A DNA stretch of 64,000 nt. It comes from an uncultured Flavobacteriales bacterium. Lineage in GTDB: Bacteria; Bacteroidota; Bacteroidia; Flavobacteriales_D; Sanyastnellaceae. The stretch lies in NCBI GenBank assembly GCA_938085105.1, contig CALKGK010000044.1:1-64000 (forward strand), given 5' to 3'. Below are positions 1 through 8,501 of the stretch, in pieces. Each line of letters opens with the position of its first letter. Position 1 is the first letter of the stretch. Made by a program: the position numbers and the translations under genes. Under the pieces are notes generated by a model. The model searched no databases. It had not been told where the DNA came from and saw only the letters and a program-made list of their open reading frames with translations.

Positions 1-441
1 TGGGCTTTTGCGCTCTAAATGGATAGGTCGTTCTCCGGGTTGAAAATTTGGGCTACTTAAGCCGATAGCATTTTCAGAGTGAGGACGGAGAGCGGGGAAT
101 GAGGAGTTTGAATTTCCTTGTTGATGGGTTTTTGCGCTCTAAATGGATAGGTCGTTCTCCGGGTTGAAAATTTGGGCTACTTAAGCCGCTAGCATTTTCA
201 GAGTGAGGACGGAGAGCGGAGAATGAGGAGTTTGAATTTCCTTGTTGATGGGCTTGTGCGCTCTAAATGGATAGGTCGCTCTCTGGGTTGAAAATTTGGG
301 CTACTTAAGCCGATAGCATTTTCAGAGTGAGGACGGAGAGCGGGGAATGAGGAGTTTGAATTTCATTGTTGATGGGTTTTTGCGCTCTAAATGGATAGGT
401 CGTTCTCCGGGTTGAAAATTTGGGCTACTTAAGCCGATAGC
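1..441 (+). repeat. Tandem array of a 124-base repeat carrying the 20-base core motif
   Basis: Three full 124-base units begin at 1, 125 and 249, and a fourth, starting at 373, breaks off at 441. Units differ by only a few substitutions. Each carries the core GGGCTACTTAAGCCGATAGC (50-69, 174-193 with one change, 298-317, 422-441). The unit is quasi-palindromic around the core: CGTTCTCCG (29-37) faces CGGAGAGCG (86-94), GAAAA (42-46) faces TTTTC (71-75), and GCTA faces TAGC inside the core. The window edge cuts the array, so the true copy number is unknown. There is no open reading frame of note. The array ends exactly at the core, which suggests the core is a boundary or recombination point. 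Confidence 0.95.
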
Positions 442-483
442 TGAACTCCGCTATTAATTTCACCCTCTCGATACAACACAAAA

Positions 484-508
484 ATGTTGGAACGAATTTT
501 GTCAACAT
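484..508. other. Inverted repeat upstream of the barrel-protein gene
   Basis: ATGTTG at 484-489 faces CAACAT at 503-508 with a 13-base spacer, about 55 bases upstream of a TAnnTTTG box. It could be an operator or a chance dyad; nothing else in the stretch 442-561 stands out. Confidence 0.3.
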
Positions 509-561
509 CACCCCCGAAACACTTCAATCAATTTCAAGTGAATTATTAAGCAAGAATTAAA

Positions 562-569
562 TAGCTTTG
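562..569 (+). promoter_or_regulatory. Bacteroidota -7 promoter box TAGCTTTG
   Basis: TAGCTTTG matches the TAnnTTTG consensus of Bacteroidota housekeeping promoters and lies 18 bases before the start codon at 588. No clear TTTG -33 box is visible at the usual 17-23 base spacing. Confidence 0.5.
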
Positions 570-587
570 AAAATCATTTAGACGACC

Positions 588-1385
588 ATGAAAAAACTAC
601 TTATCCTACTGATCATTTCAGTTTACAGCATTGGAGCAAGTGCTCAAGAGTACAATAAATTCAAGATGGGATTCAAGGCAACGCCCAATTTCTCGTGGAT
701 TCAACCCAAAGATAAATACATCGATAGCGAAGGTACCCTCGCAAGAGCAGGTTTCGGATTCATTGCTGATGTCTTCTTCGCCGAAAACTACGCCATCGGT
801 ACAGGAATCAACATCATCAACAACGGTGGACGAATTTCATACCTCAGAGATGTGAGCTATACGCCGGCAGGAGAAGAAAATGCAGGTAGATTCATTGTAA
901 GACAAACCCGAGAATTCAAAACAAGATACCTCGAAATTCCACTCACTTTTAAGCTGCGAACCAACGAGATTGGCTACATCACTTACTGGGGGCAATTTGG
1001 TCTTGGTTTAGGAGTGAACATCGGTTCTAGTGCAGATGATACTTGGGATTTTGAACTCGAACGTGTTTCTTCAGATGGAAGTATCTCATGGGATAAAACA
1101 GAGGTGCCTTCTTTTGATGACGAGAACATTAACATCACTAATGATGTTGGAATAGCAAGGGTTTCCTTAATTATGGCCGCAGGTATTGAGTATAACCTCA
1201 GCGGCAGCACTTCGATTTTGGCAGGGCTCGAATTCAATAATGGCTTCACAAACCTCCATCGCGACGAAGAAGGGGTGAAAACCAATGAAAGAGATGAGCC
1301 TTTGTTCGAGGGTATTGAACCCCAAACCTTCGATATGAGAAGCATCTCAAACATGTTGCAATTGAATTTGGGGATTTTATTCTAA
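588..1385 (+). CDS. Outer-membrane beta-barrel protein, PorT-like family
   Basis: The 265-residue product has a clear signal peptide (about residues 1-19, ending in SAQ). The mature part shows alternating amphipathic strands and glycine/aromatic patterns of the Bacteroidota outer-membrane barrel family (OMP_b-brl_2), and it ends in a hydrophobic residue followed by Phe (GILF), as expected for barrel insertion. The PorT-like segment GFKATPNFSW near the N-terminus suggests the family that includes the type IX secretion protein PorT, but this resemblance is family-wide and does not make it PorT. A TAnnTTTG box precedes it, and nadE follows after 7 bases, so the two may be co-transcribed. The exact role is unknown. 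Confidence 0.75.
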   Translation: MKKLLILLIISVYSIGASAQEYNKFKMGFKATPNFSWIQPKDKYIDSEGTLARAGFGFIADVFFAENYAIGTGINIINNGGRISYLRDVSYTPAGEENAGRFIVRQTREFKTRYLEIPLTFKLRTNEIGYITYWGQFGLGLGVNIGSSADDTWDFELERVSSDGSISWDKTEVPSFDDENINITNDVGIARVSLIMAAGIEYNLSGSTSILAGLEFNNGFTNLHRDEEGVKTNERDEPLFEGIEPQTFDMRSISNMLQLNLGILF

Positions 1386-1392
1386 AAACGAA

Positions 1393-2175
1393 ATGAACAA
1401 CATCGGCGTAATCAACCACATCACAGAGTGGCTCAAAAGGTATTCAGACGACGCAGGAACGAAAGGTTTTGTGGTAGGGGTTTCGGGCGGAATTGATTCT
1501 GCACTGACGAGCACACTGGCCGCCAGAACAGGGAAACCCACCCTCTGCCTAGAAATGCCGATCCATCAAGCAGAAAGCCAAGTTACCCGGGCCGAAGAAC
1601 ACATCGAGTTTCTTCAAAAAGAATACCCTAATGTTACCCGACAAAAAGTCGACCTAACGGCTGTTTTTGACGGACTCATCGATTCATTGCCTTCGAGCGG
1701 ATCAGCCAACAAAGAGATGGCACTCGTGAATGCGCGGGCAAGACTGAGAATGACCACCCTCTACTATTTCGCTCAATTGAACGGAAGTATTGTGGTGGGA
1801 ACCGGTAATAAGGTGGAGGATTTTGGTGTCGGTTTTTACACAAAGTATGGAGACGGAGGCGTTGATGTTTCTCCGATTGCCGATTTGATGAAATCAGAAG
1901 TCTACGCTTTGGCGAAAGAACTCAATGTGATTCAATCCATCTTGGATGCAGCACCAACGGACGGACTCTGGGGCGATGATCGTACGGATGAAGACCAAAT
2001 TGGTGCATCTTACCCAGAACTTGAATGGGCGATGGATTTCATCGCAAATGGGGAAAAGGGTGAGATTTCATCCCGACAAGAAAAGGTGCTCGAAATATAC
2101 AAACGCCTCAACCGCATCAACCAGCACAAAATGCTACCAATTCCAGTTTGTCTTATTCCTGAAACACTGAAATAA
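1393..2175 (+). CDS. nadE: NAD(+) synthase, ammonia-dependent
   Basis: The protein makes NAD from nicotinic acid adenine dinucleotide, ATP and ammonia in the cytoplasm, the last step of NAD biosynthesis. The 260 residues are the short, ammonia-using form: there is no N-terminal nitrilase (glutaminase) domain. The ATP-pyrophosphatase P-loop SGGIDS is at residues 31-36. The segment GTGNKVEDFGVGFYTKYGDG and the following DVSPIADLMKSEV are typical of NadE. The gene begins 7 bases after the barrel-protein stop and ends 2 bases from the stop of the convergent BNR gene. Family assignment is firm. Confidence 0.95.
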   Translation: MNNIGVINHITEWLKRYSDDAGTKGFVVGVSGGIDSALTSTLAARTGKPTLCLEMPIHQAESQVTRAEEHIEFLQKEYPNVTRQKVDLTAVFDGLIDSLPSSGSANKEMALVNARARLRMTTLYYFAQLNGSIVVGTGNKVEDFGVGFYTKYGDGGVDVSPIADLMKSEVYALAKELNVIQSILDAAPTDGLWGDDRTDEDQIGASYPELEWAMDFIANGEKGEISSRQEKVLEIYKRLNRINQHKMLPIPVCLIPETLK

Positions 2176-2177
2176 GT

Positions 2178-5009
2178 TTACTCCACAATCTCCCAGCTTC
2201 CTGTAATCACTTCTCCCGCATTGCTAGTAAATCGCACCTCGTAAACCCCTACAGGATAGCTTTGCTTGTTCCCTTCACTCGAAGTTGTATACGCTTGCTC
2301 AAAAGACAATTGATGAAGACCGGCCTCAAGGTCCAAGTCTTGAGCAAAAATAGCTTCACCGCTTTCATCATGGATAGTGAGTGTCCCAACTTGAGCTTCT
2401 GGCAAGAATACCTGCAGTTCAAACGGCTGTATTGGAGCAGGAATCCACTTGTTCCAAGATTGACCAAGATTCTCTTCGTATTTGACTGATTTGCAAACAA
2501 TCATTGCCTCATTGAGGAGGTTTTCTTGAAGGACTGAAATGTCTAGTTTGTAGAGGCTTCGACCGTGGGTCGCCACAAGCAATTCCTGCTCGCGCTCTGC
2601 AATGGCAAGGTCGTGAACAGCTACGTTTGGGAAGTTAGGTGCGCTCAGTTTGGAGTAAGAAACACCATCGTCCAAACTCACAAACAATCCTTCGTCATTC
2701 CCTATAAAAAGCAATCCTTCCCGCTCGTTTGACGGTAAAATAACGTTCACGGGTGAATTGGGAAGTTGGGTCGAAATCTTGGTCCAAGAAGAACCGTAGT
2801 CCGTACTTTTGTAAACGTAAGGAGCGAAGTGATCATTGCGATACCCATTGAGGGTGAGGTACAGCGTACCTTCATGATGGGCACTCCAGCGAACGCGACT
2901 TACCCAAAGATCTTGAGGCAATTTCTTGTTCACATTGGTCCAAGTGTTACCGCCGTCCCTCGAAACATGAACATTCCCGTCGTCCGTGCCTAGAGCAAGA
3001 AGACCGTATTTAAGTGGGCTTTCATCAATGCTTGTGGCTGTTGCGTAAGGAACGTCTCCACGATTTTTACTCGAGGTAAGGTCTCCACTCAAGGTTTCCC
3101 AAGTGTCGCCTTTATCCAATGAGCGATGAAAACGGTTGGAGGCCAAATAAATGACTTCAGGCAGGTGTTTGGAGATTTGAATGGGGGTTTGCCAATTCCA
3201 TCTTAAGTGTTCTTCTCCCAATTGGTGTTTAGGGTGAATGTAGGTTCGTTCGCCATTAGGATCAATTCGGAAATAATGACCAAATTGATATCCGGTGTAG
3301 GCGGTGGTATGGTCTTTCCAGTCGATCTCAACTTTCATTCCGTCTCCCCCCATCAAGAAATCATAAGCGTATTTTCCATCTTGATGCCAAGAGCTGTTCT
3401 CTACGTGGTCATTCGGTCCGCGCCAAACACCATTGTCTTGCAGTCCTCCGTAAACGCGATAGGGTTCAGCTTGATCAACGTTTACGGTGTAAAATTGACC
3501 AACGGCAGGGGAGTTGCATTTCACGTAATGTTGTCCTCCATCGTATGAGATGTTAATTCCACCATCGTTCCCGTTGATGAGGTGTTGTGGGTTTTTCGGG
3601 TTGATCCAAATGCAGTGATGATCCACGTGCACGTTATCTGCATTGATGGAATTCCATGTCGATCCTCCGTCTTCAGATGAAATCATAGGAACTCCAGCCA
3701 CAATCAAGTGTTCTGGATTACTGGGGTCCACTTCAACCATTCCGAAATAATAGCCATACGAGTAGATGATTTCATTCAAAGCTCCTGTCTCATGCGTGCG
3801 GACACATTGAAGAGCGTCACTGCTGAATTTGTACAATTCTAGCCCAACGATTTCCTTGTTGAAGAGTTCGCTGTTTGCATCGTAGAAGTAGTTGTAGATG
3901 TCGCTAAGCTGAAGCTTTTTCGATTGAATTTCTTCCCGAAGTACAGCAGGATTGAGGTCTCGCCCAAAATCATTTTCATCTAAAAAGATACTTAAAACGG
4001 AGTCAGGCAGTGCTTCGAATTCTTCCATGCTCATGGTTTTGAAGTCTTTTGAATCCAGCGCTTGGTCTTCTTTGGCTGAACTGACCTTGTTTTCGCCGTT
4101 AAAGGACTCGTTCTGATTGTCAACACTGGCATACAGTACCCAGCTTTTATCGTCGGCATAGAGAGAAAGGCCTATTCGCCCAACATTTTTACTGGCCACA
4201 AAGCCGGGGAATCGTTCGCGTAGTTTCGTCCATGTTTTTCCTTTGTCAGTGGAATGATAGATGTCTGATGCGGGTCCGCCTTCAACAAAGTCCCAAGCTT
4301 TTCGTTCGCGTTGCCAAGCTGCTGCAAAGAGTTCGTCATTGAATGGGTTTAGCTCTAAGTCAACAAATCCAGCGTTTTCAACTTCCAATATTTGAACCCA
4401 AGTCCGGCCCTTATCGAAACTCTGAAAAAGTCCACCATGATCTCCGGATTTGGTGTATAACTGACCCATTGCAGCCACAAGAATCCGATTTGGGTTGTTG
4501 GGGTCAATAATCACTTTTCCAATATGGTGGCTGTTTTCAAGCCCGCGGTGCTCCCATGCTCCGTTAAACCTGCCTTCAGCATCAAGCCAATCTCCCTCAA
4601 CTTTCGAATAAAACATTCCTTGCCCGGCGTAGGAACTCCTGCTCGAATTCACCTCTCCAGTACCAACCCAGATTGTTTTTTGCTCCCAATTCACATCAAA
4701 CGCTCCAATGTTTTGAGTAGGAGCCTCATCGAAAATAGGGGTAAAAGAAGTGCCGTTGTTCGCGGTGTACCAGAGTCCACCAGTGGCATAAGCAACAACA
4801 AATTCGAGGGTGTTTTCAGGGTTTACCTTCAGATCAACCACCCGACCACTCATAATGCTCGGACCGATGTTTGTGAATTGCATCTCATAACTCAGCGCTT
4901 GCAGTTCAATTGTACTTGCTTCGGATGGTCGACTTGTTTCTCTCTGAGCGAAGAGTCCGCTGGATAGCAGTAATAAACAAGTGGTCAATAGGGTGGATGA
5001 CTTTATCAT
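2178..5009 (-). CDS. Secreted BNR/sortilin-type beta-propeller protein
   Basis: This 943-residue protein has a signal peptide (residues 1-21, ending in LFAQ) and is exported. Repeated Asp-box-like motifs of the S-x-D-x-G-x-T-W kind (for example STDKGKTW, SFDKGRTW, SLDKGDTW, SRDGGNTW, STDYGSSW) mark two propeller blocks of the VPS10/sortilin or glycosidase-like BNR superfamily. Bacteroidota homologues are often labelled glycosyl hydrolase or photosystem II stability factor-like, but no catalytic set can be assigned here. The middle (about residues 310-400) is an acidic non-repeat insertion. The C-terminus is a small beta-rich domain ending EVRF...GSWEIVE; it is not a canonical type IX sorting domain. 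Substrate and function are unknown. Confidence 0.8.
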   Translation of the reverse strand: MIKSSTLLTTCLLLLSSGLFAQRETSRPSEASTIELQALSYEMQFTNIGPSIMSGRVVDLKVNPENTLEFVVAYATGGLWYTANNGTSFTPIFDEAPTQNIGAFDVNWEQKTIWVGTGEVNSSRSSYAGQGMFYSKVEGDWLDAEGRFNGAWEHRGLENSHHIGKVIIDPNNPNRILVAAMGQLYTKSGDHGGLFQSFDKGRTWVQILEVENAGFVDLELNPFNDELFAAAWQRERKAWDFVEGGPASDIYHSTDKGKTWTKLRERFPGFVASKNVGRIGLSLYADDKSWVLYASVDNQNESFNGENKVSSAKEDQALDSKDFKTMSMEEFEALPDSVLSIFLDENDFGRDLNPAVLREEIQSKKLQLSDIYNYFYDANSELFNKEIVGLELYKFSSDALQCVRTHETGALNEIIYSYGYYFGMVEVDPSNPEHLIVAGVPMISSEDGGSTWNSINADNVHVDHHCIWINPKNPQHLINGNDGGINISYDGGQHYVKCNSPAVGQFYTVNVDQAEPYRVYGGLQDNGVWRGPNDHVENSSWHQDGKYAYDFLMGGDGMKVEIDWKDHTTAYTGYQFGHYFRIDPNGERTYIHPKHQLGEEHLRWNWQTPIQISKHLPEVIYLASNRFHRSLDKGDTWETLSGDLTSSKNRGDVPYATATSIDESPLKYGLLALGTDDGNVHVSRDGGNTWTNVNKKLPQDLWVSRVRWSAHHEGTLYLTLNGYRNDHFAPYVYKSTDYGSSWTKISTQLPNSPVNVILPSNEREGLLFIGNDEGLFVSLDDGVSYSKLSAPNFPNVAVHDLAIAEREQELLVATHGRSLYKLDISVLQENLLNEAMIVCKSVKYEENLGQSWNKWIPAPIQPFELQVFLPEAQVGTLTIHDESGEAIFAQDLDLEAGLHQLSFEQAYTTSSEGNKQSYPVGVYEVRFTSNAGEVITGSWEIVE

Positions 5010-5025
5010 AAAGATGAGATCTAGC

Positions 5026-5364
5026 TTATTTCAATTTTGGATTTTGTTGATGACGGTCTTTGTCTCGAATGCTCTTTTTCTCCATGTTTCGATGAAAAGC
5101 AGCAGTTAGATCAACACCCGTTTGATTTGCCAGGCACAAGAGTACCCAAAGGACATCAGCCATTTCGTCGCCAAGGTCCTTGTTTTTATCACTTTCCTTT
5201 TCCGATTGTTCTCCATATCTCCTGGCGATGATTCTGGCAACTTCACCCACTTCTTCAGTAAGCATGGCCATGTTGGTGAGCTCGCTGAAATAACGGACAC
5301 CAATGGTTTTTATCCAATGGTCTACTTTTTCTTGGGCTTCTTTAATACTGAGGTCTTCTTGCAT
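5026..5364 (-). CDS. MazG-like nucleotide pyrophosphohydrolase
   Basis: The 112-residue product belongs to the all-alpha NTP pyrophosphatase superfamily (MazG/YpjD type), which hydrolyses non-canonical or damaged nucleoside triphosphates to monophosphates with Mg2+. The metal-binding pattern is visible: EEVGE at residues 37-41 and DEMAD at 66-70, giving E-x-x-E plus E-x-x-D. I chose the ATG at 5364 (MQEDLSIKEAQ); the frame is open to another ATG at 5403, but the 13 extra residues are not part of the family fold. It lies 16 bases downstream of the BNR gene start on the same strand, so it reads toward that gene. Physiological substrate unknown. Confidence 0.85.
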   Translation of the reverse strand: MQEDLSIKEAQEKVDHWIKTIGVRYFSELTNMAMLTEEVGEVARIIARRYGEQSEKESDKNKDLGDEMADVLWVLLCLANQTGVDLTAAFHRNMEKKSIRDKDRHQQNPKLK

Positions 5365-5496
5365 GATTTCTTTGTTCCTAGTATTGGCAAGGTAAACAAG
5401 CATTCAGCCTGATGCAAATAAGCTTAGAATTAAGTACGGTTCGTTTTACCGCAGAAAAAGTGTTAATTTAGGCCCAACCTTTTCTAAAACAAACTT

Positions 5497-7863
5497 TTGT
5501 TGAATACGCTGACACGTGCGCTTCTTCTTATGTTGCTGTTTTCCGCCTCTTCGGCGTGGTCGCAATGCCTTGATCCAGCTACTGTGGAATCCTATTGCTA
5601 TGGAAACAGCGAGTATACAGAACTGGTCTATTTTCCCACTACCCCAGGCGTACCAGTAACCATTAATTTTCTTCAAGGTGAGGTAGAAAATAATACATGG
5701 GATACTTTTCAAGTTTTTGATGGCCCCGTAGGTGGACCGATTTTACTCCAAAATGGAGGTGTGAATTTGAACGTAGCTGGCGCTAGTGTGACTGCCAGTG
5801 TGGGGAATCCAATCACCATTATGTTTAATACTGATGGATCCGTCTCTTGTGCCAGCGGTTCTTTTGTCACGATGATTTTCGAGGTTTTTTGCGGTGGATC
5901 GCAAGTGCCGGGCTGTACTGATCCAAGTGCAGATAATTATGACCCAAGCGCTACCATCGATGACGGATCTTGTTTCACGCTGAATTGTGGCGGGAACGTC
6001 ATTTCAGAGACCTACTGTTATCCAAACGGTGACAATACGCTTTTCTCTTACACTCCCGCTGCACCTGGAGAAGAGGTGCTGCTATCGTTCTCACAAGGGG
6101 GGATTGAGTCGGGAACTTTCGATCAGATTGTTGTTTATGACGGCCCAGGTCCAGGATCTCCAATTCTCTATCAAAATGCCGTTGGTGCCTTCACTGATTT
6201 GTCGGGGCTTGATTTCCTTTCAACCTTGGGTAATGGAATTAGTTTTACAATTACGTCCGACGGTTCTGTTTCTTGTGGGGCAGGGACCTATGCACAAATG
6301 GAATGGGAAGTGTATTGCGCCATTCCTCCGGTGTTTGGGTGCATGAATCCCTCATCTCCCAATTATAACCCTGATGCAACGGTGGATGATGGTTCCTGTG
6401 TTCCTTGTATTAACCCAAATCCTCCAGGTTGCCCGAGCATTGATCTCGGACTTGATATTACCTTACCAGAATGTGTTGATCCATGCGTGCCGCTTGATGT
6501 AACGGCTGATTTTTTTGATGTTGGTTCAACCACTAGTTATACTGTTGAGGCCATTGATTTCTGTCCACCATATCCCTTTACTGTGGGAACTCCGATATTT
6601 GTTGGTTTTGATGATATCTTTTCAGACGTAATACAACTTCCTTTTGATTTTTGCTTCTATGGCAACGTTTTCAATCAAGCGGTGATTGGCGCGAATGGTC
6701 TGATTACTTTTGATATCACACAGGCTAATCAAACTTGTGCGTATGCCTTTAGTGCAAATGTCCCCACGCCAAGTGCGCCTGCAGGGCTCACGCAAGGGGG
6801 TATTTATAATAATTCCATAAATGGAGTCTATCACGATATAGATCCTGGTCAAGGTGGTTTAATCTCTTATGCCGTCTTAGGGAGTGCGCCTTGCAGAACT
6901 CTAGTGGTGAATTTTTATGATGTACCCCACTTTAGCTGCACTTCTATTAGAACTACTCAGCAAATAGTCCTTTATGAAACAACGAATGTGGTAGAGATTT
7001 ATATCGAGGACAAACCTACTTGTGCTGGTTGGAATAGTGGAAATGCTGTGATTGGTTTGCAGAATGCTACAGGAACAATGGGAATTGTTCCTCCAGGAAG
7101 GCAAACCGGAGCTTGGTCAGCAAGTAATGAGGCTTGGAGATTCAATCCTGCAGGGGCAAGTATTGTGAATATTGAATGGTTTCAGCAAGGGTTGGGAGTA
7201 GTAGGAACAGGTTCTACAATACAGGTGTGTCCATCTACGGATCTTCAGGTTTTTGTGGCGGAGGCAAGCTACCTTCGCTGTGATGGTGCTGAAGTGGTAG
7301 TGAGCGATATTGTTTCCGTCCAATGCGCTTCACTAGTGCTCCCAGTAGAATGGCTCGGTTTTGATGCGAAACTCATCAATGAAGGTGAAGAGGTGCTCTG
7401 CTCTTGGCAAACCGCAACAGAACTTGAAAACGACTACTTCACAGTTCAACGATCTCCAGATGGCGAATTGTGGGAAGAAATCGGTTTTGTGGACGGTGCA
7501 GGAACTTCTTATGAAGAACATTCCTACCATTTTGTTGACTCGGATCCTTACTCTGGAACAAGCTATTACCGAATCAAACAAACCGATTTTAATGGAGAAA
7601 CAGACCGCACCCATCGCGCCGTCATTCTTCGAGAAGAGCCCGCTTTGTTTGCTGCTTACCCCAATCCTAGCGATGGTAAATTGCGTTTGACGGGGATAGA
7701 TGGTGGAGTGCTACAAGTGCTCGATCTCCGTGGCCGAGTAGTGGAGGAGTTTACTTCCTTTGACCAAGAGATCGAACTCAACCCGAAAGCCGAAGGTGCA
7801 TACTTGCTGAAGTACATTTCTCGCAAAGGAGAATTGAGTTACCAACGAATTCAGGTGTACTGA
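5497..7863 (+). CDS. CUB-like domain protein with type IX sorting domain
   Basis: A 788-residue secreted protein. The start is TTG at 5497 (another TTG follows at once; an in-frame stop lies at 5485-5487), and the signal peptide ends SAWSQ near residue 23; the ATG at codon 12 is a less likely start. Two CUB-like beta-sandwich domains (about 23-132 and 163-275) are each followed by a cysteine-bounded DP-x-x-x-NY-x-P-x-A-x-x-DDGSC segment, a calcium-loop-like motif common in Bacteroidota surface proteins. The C-terminal 70 residues (from AAYPNPSDGKL) form a type A type IX sorting domain, so the protein should be exported by the Gld/Por machinery encoded in this window. Binding partner unknown. 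Confidence 0.85.
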   Translation: MLNTLTRALLLMLLFSASSAWSQCLDPATVESYCYGNSEYTELVYFPTTPGVPVTINFLQGEVENNTWDTFQVFDGPVGGPILLQNGGVNLNVAGASVTASVGNPITIMFNTDGSVSCASGSFVTMIFEVFCGGSQVPGCTDPSADNYDPSATIDDGSCFTLNCGGNVISETYCYPNGDNTLFSYTPAAPGEEVLLSFSQGGIESGTFDQIVVYDGPGPGSPILYQNAVGAFTDLSGLDFLSTLGNGISFTITSDGSVSCGAGTYAQMEWEVYCAIPPVFGCMNPSSPNYNPDATVDDGSCVPCINPNPPGCPSIDLGLDITLPECVDPCVPLDVTADFFDVGSTTSYTVEAIDFCPPYPFTVGTPIFVGFDDIFSDVIQLPFDFCFYGNVFNQAVIGANGLITFDITQANQTCAYAFSANVPTPSAPAGLTQGGIYNNSINGVYHDIDPGQGGLISYAVLGSAPCRTLVVNFYDVPHFSCTSIRTTQQIVLYETTNVVEIYIEDKPTCAGWNSGNAVIGLQNATGTMGIVPPGRQTGAWSASNEAWRFNPAGASIVNIEWFQQGLGVVGTGSTIQVCPSTDLQVFVAEASYLRCDGAEVVVSDIVSVQCASLVLPVEWLGFDAKLINEGEEVLCSWQTATELENDYFTVQRSPDGELWEEIGFVDGAGTSYEEHSYHFVDSDPYSGTSYYRIKQTDFNGETDRTHRAVILREEPALFAAYPNPSDGKLRLTGIDGGVLQVLDLRGRVVEEFTSFDQEIELNPKAEGAYLLKYISRKGELSYQRIQVY

Positions 7864-7932
7864 TTTTGAGTTCTCGATCAAACCGTTTTCCTCTGAGATG
7901 ATGTGATCGTGTCTAAGTTTTTTTTGAAGACC

Positions 7933-8385
7933 CTATTCCTTGTTTTTGCTGTCCATCATGATGGTCACCGGACCGTCGTTAATGAGCCCAACCTTCATGT
8001 CGGCCCCAAACTCACCACTTTGAACTTTTCCTTCCATTAGGTTTTCACAGTGATGGATGAAATCTTCGTACAAAGGAATCGCCCGATCGGGATGCGCCGC
8101 CCTGGTGAAGCTGGGTCGGTTGCCTTTCTTCGTTTTAGCGTGAAGAGTGAACTGAGAAACGACCAAGAGTTCGCCGTCAATATCTTGCAGACTTAAGTTC
8201 ATTTTTCCATCATCATCACCAAAAATCCTCATGGAAATGATCTTGTTGGCGAGCCATTCGATATCGGTCGGATCATCATCTTCTTCAATGCCCAGCAGAA
8301 CCAATAAGCCCTTTTCAATTTCGCTCTTAATGCTTCCTTCAATACTCACCGAAGCTTGACTCACTCGTTGGATTAGCGCTCTCAT
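7933..8385 (-). CDS. dtd: D-aminoacyl-tRNA deacylase
   Basis: The enzyme removes D-amino acids (and glycine from tRNA-Ala) mischarged on tRNA, a cytoplasmic proofreading step. With the ATG at 8385 (MRALIQRVSQASV) the protein is exactly 150 residues, the usual family length; the longer frame to 8454 has no conserved sequence. The two catalytic-site signatures are present: SQFT at residues 77-80 and GPVT at 138-141. It is divergent from purL, with 116 bases between the start codons that must hold both promoters. Assignment is firm. Confidence 0.95.
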   Translation of the reverse strand: MRALIQRVSQASVSIEGSIKSEIEKGLLVLLGIEEDDDPTDIEWLANKIISMRIFGDDDGKMNLSLQDIDGELLVVSQFTLHAKTKKGNRPSFTRAAHPDRAIPLYEDFIHHCENLMEGKVQSGEFGADMKVGLINDGPVTIMMDSKNKE

Positions 8386-8475
8386 GTGCACGAAATTAAC
8401 GAAATGTGTTTCCAATGGTGAAAAAAAGGTGCTTTTTCGGTGCGGAAGAACCAAGCTCGTTCATTGAAATAGTCC

Positions 8476-8483
8476 TACTTTTG
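8476..8483 (+). promoter_or_regulatory. -7 promoter box TACTTTTG upstream of purL
   Basis: TACTTTTG fits TAnnTTTG and ends 18 bases before the purL ATG at 8502, implying a very short 5' leader. It supports the ATG at 8502 over the upstream in-frame ATG at 8406, which would lie before the promoter. The -33 box is not clear. Confidence 0.55.
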
Positions 8484-8501
8484 CAGCAAAGATTTATCGT
8501 C

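Noticed and set aside
1-441. CRISPR array
   Set aside because: The 20-base cores are regularly spaced, but the intervening sequence is itself repeated almost unchanged, the spacing (over 100 bases) is too long, and no cas gene is present.
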